Shown: piece after piece, positions 37,503-46,522 of the stretch
Numbering within the stretch: position 1 is the stretch's first letter
Layout of the letters: each line of letters starts with the position of its first letter
Made by a program: the position numbers and the translations under genes
Source: Allostella sp. ATCC 35155
GTDB lineage: Bacteria > Pseudomonadota > Alphaproteobacteria > ATCC43930 > Allostellaceae
DNA: 64,000 bases
Direction: 5' to 3'
Assembly: GCA_006738865.1 (NCBI GenBank)
Contig: AP019701.1
Coordinates: 3,406,001 to 3,470,000, forward strand
Notes under the pieces: generated by a model
What the model saw: only the letters and a program-made list of their open reading frames with translations
Databases searched by the model: none
Told to the model about the DNA's origin: nothing

Positions 37503-37967
37503 CTCGACGAGGCGGGCCAACTGCTCGGTCACCGTGCCCCAGCCGTCCTGGAACCCCAGGTCCTCGTGCATGGCGCGGTCGTCCGGGTTCTTGTGCATGA
37601 CGTGCGCGGCGTAGGCCGTGCCCTCCGGGTGCTCCCCGAAGGTGATATGGGCGGTGATGAAGGGCTGCTCGGCCGGCCGCCAGCCCCCCGTCAGGGCGGT
37701 CGTGAAGACGATCCGGCGCTCCGGCTCCACCGCGAGCAGGCAGCCGTCGATATGCGGCCGGAACGGCCCGCCATCCTCGCGAATGCTGGTGCGGAAGGCG
37801 CCGCCGGGCTCCAGTTCCATGGCGTCGATACGTGCCTCGGCCGGATGCGGCACCCACCAGCGGGCGAAGCTGTCCGGGTCGGTCCAGGCCTTCCAGACGA
37901 GGCGTCGCGGTGCCCGGATGAGGCGGGTCAGGGAAAGATCGCGGGTAGGGTCGAAGGCGGGGGTCAT
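37500..37967 (-). CDS. SRPBCC/AHSA1-like ligand-binding domain protein
   Basis: This 155-residue protein has the START-like fold of the activator-of-Hsp90 homology family (RLIRAPRRLVWKAWTDPDSFARWW). Such proteins bind hydrophobic ligands; no enzymatic residues are recognisable. The start is the MTPAFDPTRD codon, whose ATG overlaps the upstream ArsR-type regulator stop by four bases. ArsR-SRPBCC pairs are a common operon type in proteobacteria, but their ligands are unknown. Confidence 0.9.
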   Translation of the reverse strand: MTPAFDPTRDLSLTRLIRAPRRLVWKAWTDPDSFARWWVPHPAEARIDAMELEPGGAFRTSIREDGGPFRPHIDGCLLAVEPERRIVFTTALTGGWRPAEQPFITAHITFGEHPEGTAYAAHVMHKNPDDRAMHEDLGFQDGWGTVTEQLARLVE

Positions 37968-38308
37968 TCGCGCTCTTCCTTCTCCTGGAGTTCGGCGACG
38001 AGGCGTTCGAGACGATCGGTGCGGGCCTCCCACACCGCGCGCTGACGACCGAGCCAGGCATCGGCCGCAGCCAGCGAGCGGCGCTGGATGGTGCAGGTGC
38101 GGACGCGGCCCTGCTTGCGGGTGGCGATCCAGCCGCTCTCCTCCAGCATCCGGATGTGCTTCATGAAGGATGGCAGGGCCATCGCGAACGGCCGGGCGAG
38201 TTCGCCCACGCTCGCGGGGCCTTCGGCGAGACGGTCCAGCACGGCACGCCGGGTGGGATCGGCGAGCGCCAGGAACACGGTATCCAGACCCGCTTCATGA
38301 TGAGCCAT
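37964..38308 (-). CDS. ArsR-family winged-helix regulator
   Basis: This 114-residue protein has the ArsR-type helix-turn-helix (ADPTRRAVLDRLAEGPASV, then MALPSFMKHIRMLEESGWI). It lacks the metal-binding cysteines of arsenic sensors, so it is probably of the SRPBCC-linked subgroup. The ATG at 38308 is preferred; an in-frame ATG at 38323 would add five residues. It is the first gene of the pair, and an inverted repeat overlapping its start is a candidate operator. Confidence 0.88.
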   Translation of the reverse strand: MAHHEAGLDTVFLALADPTRRAVLDRLAEGPASVGELARPFAMALPSFMKHIRMLEESGWIATRKQGRVRTCTIQRRSLAAADAWLGRQRAVWEARTDRLERLVAELQEKEERE

Positions 38309-38388
38309 TAGGCTAAATATCACGGCATATCACTTAGCGTCCAGGCTAATGGATTGACTCCAGGATACTGGACAGATATTCTTGAATA
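38305..38388. promoter_or_regulatory. Divergent promoter region with inverted repeat (ArsR / XRE genes)
   Basis: CCATTAGGCT (38305-38314) is mirrored by AGGCTAATGG (38343-38352) with one mismatch, 28 bases apart. TTAGGCTAA (38308-38316) is itself a palindrome. On the plus strand, TTGACT (38354-38359), a 17-base spacer and TATTCT (38377-38382) form a promoter whose transcription start would fall at or next to the ATG at 38389. Confidence 0.55.
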
Positions 38389-38970
38389 ATGGATCGATCA
38401 TCGAGCGACGCCGAAGCCCGCCTCGCCCAGCGCCTGCGCGCATTGCGCACCGAGCGCGCGCTCACGCTCGACGGGCTGGCGGAGCGATCCGGCGTCAGCC
38501 GCTCGATGATCTCGCTGATCGAGCGCGGCGAAAGCAGCCCGACGGCGGCCATCCTCGACCGGCTGGCGACCGGGCTCGGCATGTCGCTGGCCGCGCTCTT
38601 CGCCGATGCCGAGCGCCCCGACGCCGATCCGGTGGCGCGGCGGGCAGCCCAGCCCGTCTGGCGCGATCCCGAGACGGGCTACCGCCGCCGCCACCTCTCC
38701 CCGCTCGGCTACCCGACGCCGATCGAACTGATCGAGGTCGAGTTTCCTGCCGGCGCGCGCGTCGCCTACGAAAGCGCGCCGCTCGGCCTCGGCATCAGCC
38801 AGCAGATCTGGGTCATCGACGGGACGATGGAACTGACGGTCGGCGACCGCATCCATCGCCTCGAGGAAGGCGACTGCCTCGCGATGGCGGTCGACCGCCC
38901 GATCGCCTTCCGCAATCCGGGTTCGCGCCCGGCCCGCTACATCGTCGCGCTGACCATCACCCGCCCCTGA
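38389..38970 (+). CDS. XRE-family regulator with C-terminal cupin domain
   Basis: This 193-residue regulator has a helix-turn-helix of the lambda-Cro type at about residues 10-65 (SGVSRSMISLIERGESSP). A cupin sensor domain follows at about 110-190. Such proteins often sense a small metabolite and control amino-acid or polyamine uptake. The promoter spacing indicates a leaderless transcript, since no ribosome site precedes the ATG. It may control the GNAT and EamA genes that follow on the same strand. Confidence 0.9.
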   Translation: MDRSSSDAEARLAQRLRALRTERALTLDGLAERSGVSRSMISLIERGESSPTAAILDRLATGLGMSLAALFADAERPDADPVARRAAQPVWRDPETGYRRRHLSPLGYPTPIELIEVEFPAGARVAYESAPLGLGISQQIWVIDGTMELTVGDRIHRLEEGDCLAMAVDRPIAFRNPGSRPARYIVALTITRP

Positions 38971-38995
38971 CGCCTGCCTTGCCATCGAGGCCCCG

Positions 38996-39553
38996 ATGCC
39001 CGTGCCCTTCACCGTACGCCAGCTGACGCCGCAGGAGGCGGAGGCCGCCGTCCCCGCCCTTGCGCGCATCCTCGTCGACTGCGTCGAGGGCGGCGCGTCG
39101 GTCGGCTTCATGCTGCCCCTGACGCTGGAGCGGGCCGAAGGCTTCTGGGCCGGGGTTGCAGCCGGGGTCGCGGCCGGCCAGCGCCTGCTGCTGATGGCGG
39201 AGGGCGACAGCGGCGAAGCGCTCGGCACCGTCCAGGTCGTACTGGCCCAGCCGGAGAACCAGCCGCACCGCGGCGACATCTCCAAGATGCTGGTCCGCCG
39301 CTCGGCCCGTGGGCGCGGCGTGGGACAAGCGCTGATGCGGGCCGCCGAGCGGGCCGCCATCGCGCATGGCAAGTCGCTGCTGGTGCTGGACACGGCGAGC
39401 GACGCGGCCGAGCGGCTCTATGCCCGCGAAGGCTGGGTCCGCGTCGGGGTCGTGCCGGACTTCGCGCTGCTGCCGGAGGGACCGCCCTGCGACACCGTCT
39501 TCTTCTACAAGCGCCTCGCCGCGACGCCGGCCTGGCCCGGCCGGCCGGCCTGA
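38996..39553 (+). CDS. GNAT-family N-acetyltransferase
   Basis: This 185-residue protein has the acetyl-CoA binding motif A in RSARGRGVGQALMRAAE, preceded by beta strands with GTVQVVLAQPENQPHRGDI. It should transfer an acetyl group to an amine, the substrate being unknown. It follows the XRE-cupin gene by 25 bases and precedes the EamA gene by ten, so the three are probably co-transcribed. Confidence 0.9.
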   Translation: MPVPFTVRQLTPQEAEAAVPALARILVDCVEGGASVGFMLPLTLERAEGFWAGVAAGVAAGQRLLLMAEGDSGEALGTVQVVLAQPENQPHRGDISKMLVRRSARGRGVGQALMRAAERAAIAHGKSLLVLDTASDAAERLYAREGWVRVGVVPDFALLPEGPPCDTVFFYKRLAATPAWPGRPA

Positions 39554-39563
39554 GGCGCCGCGC

Positions 39564-40400
39564 TTGGACGGGATCGTCGTCGCCGCGGCGCTGCTCAGCG
39601 CCGCGCTGCATGCCGCCTGGAACGCGGCGGTCAAGGCCGCCCCCGATCCCCAGGCCGCGATGGCGGCCCAGGTGGTCGCCTCCGGCATCATCTCGGTGCC
39701 CGTGCTGCTGTTCCTGCCGCCACCTTCGGCAGAAGCGCTGCCCTGGCTGGCCGCGTCGACCAGCTTCAACCTCCTCGCCATGCTGGCGATGGTCCGCGGC
39801 TACACTGCGGGTGGCGGCTTCGGCCTCGTCTACCCGATCACCCGGGCGACCTCGCCGCTGCTGGTCACCCTGATGGCGGCGATCCTGTTCGACGAGCATC
39901 TGGGGCCGGCCGGCCTTGCGGGGGTTGCCCTCGTCTCCGCCGGTGTCGCCATGTTCGCCGCCGGCGATGCCCGCAGCCACCCGGCCGCCCTGCTGGCCGC
40001 GCTGGCGGCCGGGGCCTTCTCGGCCGCCTATGCGGTGTGCGACGCCCAGGGTGCGCGCCTCTCCCCCTCGACGCTCGGCTACGGCTTCGCCATGTCCGCG
40101 ATCAACGCCGCCATGTTCGGCACCGTCCATCGGCTGCGCGGCGGCATACCGCTGCTGCGCGCGCTGCGCCGGCATGTCGTGCTGGCCTCGCTCGGCTCCA
40201 GCGGCGCCATGGTGTCCTACCTGCTCATCCTCTGGGTCTGGTCGCAGGCGCCGGTCGCGGTGGGCGCGGCGCTGCGCGACACCAGCGTCGTCTTCGGCGC
40301 GGTCATCGCTGCCGTCGTGCTCAAGGAACGGGTGACACCGCGACGGGCCTTCGCCATCGGCCTCGTCGCCATCGGGGCGGCCGCGCTGCGCTTCGCCTGA
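39564..40400 (+). CDS. EamA/DMT-family inner-membrane transporter (second copy)
   Basis: This 278-residue protein has about ten membrane helices and the ALHAAWNAAVKAAPDP motif near its N terminus, like the transporter at 8788-9642. The likely start is TTG at 39564, since the next ATG would remove the first helix. It is probably co-transcribed with the XRE-cupin and GNAT genes, which hints at export of an acetylated or amino-acid-like compound; this is inference. Its stop is seven bases from the convergent racemase stop. Confidence 0.85.
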   Translation: MDGIVVAAALLSAALHAAWNAAVKAAPDPQAAMAAQVVASGIISVPVLLFLPPPSAEALPWLAASTSFNLLAMLAMVRGYTAGGGFGLVYPITRATSPLLVTLMAAILFDEHLGPAGLAGVALVSAGVAMFAAGDARSHPAALLAALAAGAFSAAYAVCDAQGARLSPSTLGYGFAMSAINAAMFGTVHRLRGGIPLLRALRRHVVLASLGSSGAMVSYLLILWVWSQAPVAVGAALRDTSVVFGAVIAAVVLKERVTPRRAFAIGLVAIGAAALRFA

Positions 40401-40407
40401 TCCGCCG

Positions 40408-41136
40408 CTACCCGGCCGCCAGCGCGCGCGTGATCGCGGCCCGCGCCAGCAGGCGCGTCGAGTCCAGCGTCGGCAGCGGCGCGTTGCAATCATTCATGAT
40501 CAAGGGGATCTCGGTGCAGCCCAGGATCACCCCGTCGCAGCCATCCTCGGCCATGCGGCGGAAGACGGCCTGGAAATCGGCTACCGCCTCCGGACGGAAG
40601 ATGCCCAGCACCAGCTCGTCCATGATCCGGCGGGCCATGCGGTCGCGTTCCTCGGGAGTCGGGCGGATGCAGGCGATGCCGTGGCGGCCCAGCGCCTCGG
40701 GATAGACGTCGCTGTCGACCAGCCAGCGCGTCCCCGACAGGCCGACCCGGCGCCAGCCGCGCCCGGCGGCGGCCTCGGCCACGACCTCCGCGATGTGCAG
40801 CCACGGCAGGGGCGAGCGCGGGCGCACGAGCGGCATCGCATCGTGGATCGTATTGTCCGGGCAGACCAGGAAGTCGGCGCCGGCGGCCGCCAGGCGGCGC
40901 GCCGAATCGAGCATCAGCTCGGCGACGCCCTGCCGGTCGCCGCGCTCGAGGCAGGCGACATAGTCCGCCAGGGAATGGCCATGCAGCGACACCGGCGGGT
41001 GCGCATGCGGCCCGAGCCGGTCGGCCGCCTCCACGCACAAGGTGCGATAGCAGAGGGCTGCCCCCTCGGACGAGCAGGCGACGATTCCGACATGCCGAGG
41101 CCGGTCGCGGAGGGCATCGGGATCGTGCGTCTTCAT
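40408..41136 (-). CDS. Aspartate/glutamate racemase family protein
   Basis: This 242-residue protein has the two-cysteine architecture of cofactor-independent amino-acid racemases. One candidate cysteine is in FLVCPDNTIHDAM and the other in ILGCTEIPLIM. An additional cysteine sits at residue 21 (VACSSEG). The family includes aspartate, glutamate and hydantoin racemases; the substrate is unknown. The ATG overlaps the stop of the upstream hybrid histidine kinase by four bases, an unusual coupling of a racemase to a sensor. Confidence 0.88.
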   Translation of the reverse strand: MKTHDPDALRDRPRHVGIVACSSEGAALCYRTLCVEAADRLGPHAHPPVSLHGHSLADYVACLERGDRQGVAELMLDSARRLAAAGADFLVCPDNTIHDAMPLVRPRSPLPWLHIAEVVAEAAAGRGWRRVGLSGTRWLVDSDVYPEALGRHGIACIRPTPEERDRMARRIMDELVLGIFRPEAVADFQAVFRRMAEDGCDGVILGCTEIPLIMNDCNAPLPTLDSTRLLARAAITRALAAG

Positions 41137-44100
41137 CGGACCTCGCCCCGGACGTCCGCCAGGGCGATGCGCACCATCTGCGCCAGGTCGGCATGCCGGA
41201 ACGGCTTGCGCAGCAGGCGCACGCCGGGATCGAGGCGGCCGTGATGCACGATCGCATTCTCCGTATAGCCCGACGTGTAGAGCACGGCCAATCCGGGCTG
41301 CCGCCGACCGGCTTCGTCGGCCAGTTGCCGGCCGTTCATTCCGTGGGGCAGCATCACGTCCGTCAGCAGCAGATCGAAGCGCGCGGCGGCGAACCGCTCC
41401 AGCGCCTCGACGCCCGATGCGACGGCCGTCACGCCGTAGCCCAGCACCTGCAGCGAGTTGCCGATGAGGCGCCGGATCTCGGCATCGTCCTCGACGACCA
41501 GGATCGTCTCGTCGTCGCCCGGCGGCAGTTCCGACACTTCGTTGCCGATGCCGGGCCCGGCGATCGGCGCCAGACGCTCGACCGCCCGCGGCAGGTAGAG
41601 CTTGACCGTCGTGCCCTCGCCCGGCTCGGTGTAGATCTTGACGTGTCCGCCCGACTGCTTGACGAACCCGTACACCATGCTGAGCCCGAGGCCCGAGCCC
41701 TTGCCGACCGGCTTGGTCGTGAAGAAGGGCTCGAACGCCCGCTCGGACACCTCCGGCGACATCCCGGTTCCGGTGTCGCTGACCGCGACCATGACATACT
41801 GCCCCGCCACGACCTCGGCATTGGCGCGCGCATAGGCTTCGTCGAGCCGGGCGTTGGCGGCCTCGATGGTGAGCCGCCCGCCGTCCGGCATGGCGTCGCG
41901 TCCGTTGATGGCGAGATTGAGGATGGCGAGTTCGAGCTGCGCCGCGTCGACCATGGCGCGCCACAAGCTGCCGGAGGTGACGACCTCGATCTCGACCCCC
42001 TCCCCCAACGCGCGCGACAGCAGCCCCTCCGATCGCGCGATGAGCTGGCTGATGTCGGTCGGTCGGGGGTCCATCGGATGCCGGCGCGAGAAGGCGAGGA
42101 GGCTGCTCGTCAGCTGGGCCGCGCGCTCGCCGGCGGCGACGATGCTGGAGACCTTCTCGCGTACCGCTGCCGGGTCGGCCGGGTCGCCCAGGATCGCGTC
42201 GCCCATGCCGAGGATGACCGTCAGGAGATTGTTGAAATCATGGGCGATGCCGCCGGTCAATTGCCCGACGGCCTCCATCTTCTGCGCCTGGACAAGCTTC
42301 GCCTCGGTCTCCATCTCCTCCGTGACGTCGCGGAAATAGACCGAGAGCCCGTCCTCGAACGGGTAGGCGCGGACATCGAACCATGCGTGGAGCGCGGCAA
42401 AATAGAAGGTGAAGGCAACGGCCTGCCCGCCGGCAAGAGCAGCCTCGTAGCTCGGCTTCAGGACTGTATCCACCGCCTCGGGGAACGCTTCCCAGACGTT
42501 GCGACCGACAAGTTCACCGCGACCCAGAATCGCCGTCGCACGCGCGTTGAGATAGCGAAACCGGAAATCCCGATCGAGCACATAGAACGCGTCCGAGATG
42601 CTGTCGAGGATGGCGGCATTGCGGCCGCGAAGCACTTCCGCCTCCGACCGGGCCTCCCGTTCGGCGGCCAGGGCCGCCGCGAGCGCCTCGTCGGCGCGGA
42701 GGTTCTCGATCAGGGCCGACACCATCAGGGCGAGTTGCTGGCAGATCGCCTCGTCCGCCTCGTCGAACTCGCCCTCCTCCCGGTCGGACAGCTGGATGAT
42801 GCCGATATTGCGGCCGTCCTGGCCGACCAGCGGCACCCCCAGCCAGCCGCGCATCGGCGGGTGCCGATGCCCGGCGTCCCCGAACCCCCGCCACGCCGGA
42901 TGCGCCTCCAGCTCCGCCTGGGTCATCCGCATCGGCCGGTTCGTTTCCGCGATCAGCCGGTAGATGCCGGCGCCGGTCGGCTCCTCGTGGTAGCCGCGCC
43001 ATTCCGCATAGCGGTCGCTGAGGGAGACGGCGTGGATGATGGCGCCGGCACCGTCGGCCGGCGTCTCGGTGACCACGGCCTGATGGGCCCGCACCAGCTG
43101 GCGCGCAAGCGATGCGGCGGAGCCCAGCATGGTGTCGGCCGACCGGGTCCGGGCCAGCCCGATCGAAGCGCCCGCCAGCAGGTGGAGGCGCCGCGTCTGC
43201 TCGGCCGCCGCGGCGACGCGTTGCAATCCCATGCGGCGCACATAGAAGACGAGAATGGCGACGAGGAGCGCGAGCACGCCGAGCGAGATCATGGTCCGCA
43301 GGCTGCGGGTCCACCACGGCGCGAGAACCCAGGCCTCCTCCAGGCCGATCGCCACGACCGCCGGAAAGCCCGCAAGCGACCGGTAGGTGACCATCCGGCG
43401 GACGCCGTCGATGGGATGATCGCCCACGAACCGCCCCGTCGGCGCGCGCGCCAGATGCTCGTCGAAGAGCGGCAGACGGCCCCGGCTGTTGCCGAGCGCC
43501 TCCTCCCGGAACGGATGGGTGTTGAGCACGATGCCGTCCTTCCGGAACAGCGTCGCCCGGCCCGCCCGGCCGAGGTCCAGGGTCGCATAGAGCTGCGCCA
43601 TCTGGTCGATCGAGACCGCCGCAACGAAGAGGGCCGAAGCGCGGCCCGTCGCATCCAGGACCGCCCGGGACATCGGGATCACCCAGGCCCGCTGCCCTTC
43701 CTCGATCTGCAGCAGCACCGGCCGCCCGATCGCAGCGGCGGTGCCGGGGCGCGCCGAAGCCTGCGTGAACCAGGGCGCGGCGGAGAAATCGATCGGTCGC
43801 GGCTGCCGCCCGCGGGAGCTGTGGACCAGCCGGCCGTTGCGGTCGAGGATCAGGAACGCGTGGATGGCATGGCTTGCCTTCTGCCGATCGGAGAGCTGCT
43901 CGAAAATCGCCTCGTTCCAGGCGGGATCGCCGATATCGCGCCTGGGTATCGCCGCCGCCAGGGCGGCCAGCCCGTTCTCGGCCGTCGCCAGGATCTGTTC
44001 GGTCTGGTTCGCGATCGCATCGGTGAGATTGCCGGCGTCACGATATGCGGCGGCCTCCGTCTCCTGGCGATCGCGCAGGACATCGAAGGCGGCCCACGCC

Positions 44101-44153
44101 AGCAGAAGGGCCACCAGCGCCACGATTGCGACAGTCGGCGCCGGACGGCGCAT
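41133..44153 (-). CDS. Hybrid sensor histidine kinase/response regulator
   Basis: This protein has 1006 residues from the ATG at 44153, which has an AGGGGAG ribosome site; the longer start at 44225 lacks one. It contains a membrane helix, a periplasmic Cache-like sensor of about 250 residues, a second helix near 290-310, a GAF-like domain, a PAS domain, and HisKA with H638 in GGIAHDFNNLL. The ATPase domain follows (DTGTGMSPEV, FFTTKPVGKGSGLGL), then a C-terminal receiver with aspartate about 932 in LLLTDVMLP. It probably senses a small extracellular ligand. It is divergent from a stand-alone receiver gene and coupled to a racemase. Confidence 0.93.
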   Translation of the reverse strand: MRRPAPTVAIVALVALLLAWAAFDVLRDRQETEAAAYRDAGNLTDAIANQTEQILATAENGLAALAAAIPRRDIGDPAWNEAIFEQLSDRQKASHAIHAFLILDRNGRLVHSSRGRQPRPIDFSAAPWFTQASARPGTAAAIGRPVLLQIEEGQRAWVIPMSRAVLDATGRASALFVAAVSIDQMAQLYATLDLGRAGRATLFRKDGIVLNTHPFREEALGNSRGRLPLFDEHLARAPTGRFVGDHPIDGVRRMVTYRSLAGFPAVVAIGLEEAWVLAPWWTRSLRTMISLGVLALLVAILVFYVRRMGLQRVAAAAEQTRRLHLLAGASIGLARTRSADTMLGSAASLARQLVRAHQAVVTETPADGAGAIIHAVSLSDRYAEWRGYHEEPTGAGIYRLIAETNRPMRMTQAELEAHPAWRGFGDAGHRHPPMRGWLGVPLVGQDGRNIGIIQLSDREEGEFDEADEAICQQLALMVSALIENLRADEALAAALAAEREARSEAEVLRGRNAAILDSISDAFYVLDRDFRFRYLNARATAILGRGELVGRNVWEAFPEAVDTVLKPSYEAALAGGQAVAFTFYFAALHAWFDVRAYPFEDGLSVYFRDVTEEMETEAKLVQAQKMEAVGQLTGGIAHDFNNLLTVILGMGDAILGDPADPAAVREKVSSIVAAGERAAQLTSSLLAFSRRHPMDPRPTDISQLIARSEGLLSRALGEGVEIEVVTSGSLWRAMVDAAQLELAILNLAINGRDAMPDGGRLTIEAANARLDEAYARANAEVVAGQYVMVAVSDTGTGMSPEVSERAFEPFFTTKPVGKGSGLGLSMVYGFVKQSGGHVKIYTEPGEGTTVKLYLPRAVERLAPIAGPGIGNEVSELPPGDDETILVVEDDAEIRRLIGNSLQVLGYGVTAVASGVEALERFAAARFDLLLTDVMLPHGMNGRQLADEAGRRQPGLAVLYTSGYTENAIVHHGRLDPGVRLLRKPFRHADLAQMVRIALADVRGEVR

Positions 44154-44330
44154 CACCCCACACTCCCCTGCCGCGCGCCCCTTGAGACACGGCGTCCGGC
44201 GCTCGCCGGACGCCCGGATCGCCACCCCGCTTATTTATGGTAGCTCAGCCGCCGGCCAAACTCCGTATTGCGATAGATGACGACCCCGCCCTATGTTGAC
44301 CTGATCCGTCGCGCTGCGGAAGATGTTCGA

Positions 44331-44741
44331 GTGGCACATATACTGGTCATAGACGACGACGAGCTCGTGGCGAAGACCATCGTCGCCCTGCTGGAATCGG
44401 CGGCGCACACGGTCGACGTGGCGACAGACGGGCGCAACGCGCTCAAGGCATACCGGCCCGGCGCATACGACCTCGTCGTGACGGACATCTTCATGCCCGA
44501 GGTCGAGGGCCTGGAGACCATCCGGGAAATCCGCAAGGTCGACCGCAAGGTGCCCATCATCGCCATGTCGGGCGGGCCGCGTGCCACGATCATGAGCGGC
44601 GCCATGTCGACCATGGACCATCTCGAGGTGGCGCAGCTCCTGGGGGCGACCCGCTCCGTCAGCAAGCCGATCACCCGCACCAAGATCCTTCCCGTGGTCG
44701 ACGAGTGCCTCGCGGCCGCGACCACGATGTCGGCCTGTTAG
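44331..44741 (+). CDS. Stand-alone response regulator receiver protein
   Basis: This 136-residue single-domain receiver starts at GTG 44331, with a GGAAG ribosome site eight bases upstream. An ATG at 44277 is also in frame but lacks a ribosome site. The acidic pocket HILVIDDDE, the phospho-acceptor in VVTDIFMPEVEG, the switch residue in IIAMSGG and the conserved lysine in SVSKPIT are all present. It lacks an output domain. It is probably phosphorylated by the divergent hybrid kinase or acts as a phosphate shuttle. Its stop overlaps the convergent ABC exporter stop by four bases. Confidence 0.88.
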   Translation: MAHILVIDDDELVAKTIVALLESAAHTVDVATDGRNALKAYRPGAYDLVVTDIFMPEVEGLETIREIRKVDRKVPIIAMSGGPRATIMSGAMSTMDHLEVAQLLGATRSVSKPITRTKILPVVDECLAAATTMSAC

Positions 44742-46522
44742 GTCGATCCGGGTTCCTCGGCCGATCCCACGGCCGCCGCCCCGTACTGCGTGCGGACCAG
44801 TCGCGCGAAGGTTCCGTCGGCTGCGATGAGTTCGCGATAGGGCCCCTGCTCGATGACCCGTCCGTCCTCGAAGACGAGAATACGGTCGGCGTCGCGGATG
44901 GTCGACAGGCGGTGCGCGATGATGAAGGTCGTACGGCCGCGCGTCACGGCGGCCAGCGCCTGCTGCACCAGCCGTTCGGTCACCGAGTCGAGCGCGCTGG
45001 TGGCCTCGTCCAGCACCAGGATCGGTGGATCCTTGAGGATCGCCCGGGCGATCGCCAGGCGCTGGCGCTCGCCGCCGCTCAAGGTCACGCCGCGCTCGCC
45101 GATCGGGGTCTCGTAGCCGGCCGGCTGCCGCATGATGAAGGCGTGGGCCTGGGCGGCCCGGGCTGCGGCTTCCATCTCTTCCTGCGTCGCGTCCGGCCGC
45201 CCGACCCGCAGGTTCTCGGCAATCGAGCGGTAGAAGAGCGCGCTCTCCTGGAAGACCACGCCGATGTTCCGGCGCAGCGATTCCAGCGTCAGGTCGCGGA
45301 TATCGTGCCCGTCGATGGTGATGCGGCCGGACTGCGGATCCCACAGGCGGAAGAGCAGACCCAGGGTCGAGCTTTTTCCGGCCCCGGTCGGTCCGACCAG
45401 CGCGACCGTCTCGCCCGGCGCGACGGAGAAGGATATGTCCCGCAGCGCCGGCCGCCCGGGATCGTAGGCGAAGGTCACGTCCTCGAACGTGACCGTGCCC
45501 TCCGCGCGTGCCAGTTCGATCGCATCCGCCTTCTCGGTGACGCCCGGCCGCGCGTCGAGAACCGAGAAGAAGTCGGCGATCGCGGCCATCTGGAAGAACA
45601 GACGGCTGACGAACGACATCGCGTGCTCGAGACGGCCGATCAGCAGCGTCGCGAAGCCCATGAACATAACGATCTCGCCGACCGACGCCTTGCCCTCGAG
45701 GTGCAGCGCCGTGCCGAGCAGGAAGATCGCGATGACCGTGACCGTGCTGGTGGACTGGGCCAGGATCGTCGCCAGCGCCCACCAGTTGAGGACCGGGAAC
45801 TGGGCCGCCAGCAGCCGCTGCATGACGTCGCCCAGTTGCCGGACCTCGGCCGCGAGCCGGACGAAGCTCTGGATCAGGAGGACGTTGGCCAGCGCGTCGC
45901 CGGTGCGCTCCGCCAGCTCCGAATGCTGCGATTCCACCTCCGTCTGCGCGGCCTCGGCGCGCCGGACCACGAATACCGTCAGACTGCAGAAGACGACGAT
46001 CAGCCCGACCAGGAGCAGCCCGAGCCGCCAGTTCAGCCACAGAGCCAGGGGCAGCAGCACGATCAGCGACACGAAGGTCGCGAGATGCTCGCGGAAGAAG
46101 GCGAGCCACAGGCCGAAGAGGTGATCGCTGCCCTGCAGCATGATCTTGAGCAACCGGCCGGAATGGGTGCGGGTGTGGAAGGCGACCGAGAGCTGCAGGA
46201 CATGCTCGAAGAAATTGCGCATCGCCGCCAGGCGGTTGCGGTGCGCCAGCCGGTCGGCGTGCAGCGCCACCAGCATGTTGGCGACGATACCGCCGACGCC
46301 GACGAGCCCCCAGATGCCGAGCAGTACGATCGCATCGGCCCAGACGTCCGCCGGAGCGCGGCCGCCGCTCGCCGCCAGCGTGTCGACGACCTTGCCGAAC
46401 AGCAGCGGCTCCAGGAACGGAAGGGTCGCGAGCACGAGGTTGGCGGCCGCGAGCCACAGCACGATACGCCGCTCGGGCGCGAGCAGCCCGAGAACCCGGC
46501 GATAGACGGTGAAGAATGTCAT
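44738..46522 (-). CDS. ABC exporter, fused permease-ATPase (ChvA/NdvA-like)
   Basis: This 594-residue half-transporter has an N-terminal six-helix membrane domain and a C-terminal ATPase with Walker A GPTGAGKS, signature LSGGERQR and Walker B ILVLDEATSALD. The overall sequence, including HTRTHSGRLLKIMLQG after the second helix, resembles the cyclic beta-1,2-glucan exporters ChvA/NdvA. No glucan synthase lies in the window, so the exported substrate is uncertain. The ATG overlaps the stop of the upstream TPR/oxygenase gene by four bases. Confidence 0.9.
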   Translation of the reverse strand: MTFFTVYRRVLGLLAPERRIVLWLAAANLVLATLPFLEPLLFGKVVDTLAASGGRAPADVWADAIVLLGIWGLVGVGGIVANMLVALHADRLAHRNRLAAMRNFFEHVLQLSVAFHTRTHSGRLLKIMLQGSDHLFGLWLAFFREHLATFVSLIVLLPLALWLNWRLGLLLVGLIVVFCSLTVFVVRRAEAAQTEVESQHSELAERTGDALANVLLIQSFVRLAAEVRQLGDVMQRLLAAQFPVLNWWALATILAQSTSTVTVIAIFLLGTALHLEGKASVGEIVMFMGFATLLIGRLEHAMSFVSRLFFQMAAIADFFSVLDARPGVTEKADAIELARAEGTVTFEDVTFAYDPGRPALRDISFSVAPGETVALVGPTGAGKSSTLGLLFRLWDPQSGRITIDGHDIRDLTLESLRRNIGVVFQESALFYRSIAENLRVGRPDATQEEMEAAARAAQAHAFIMRQPAGYETPIGERGVTLSGGERQRLAIARAILKDPPILVLDEATSALDSVTERLVQQALAAVTRGRTTFIIAHRLSTIRDADRILVFEDGRVIEQGPYRELIAADGTFARLVRTQYGAAAVGSAEEPGST

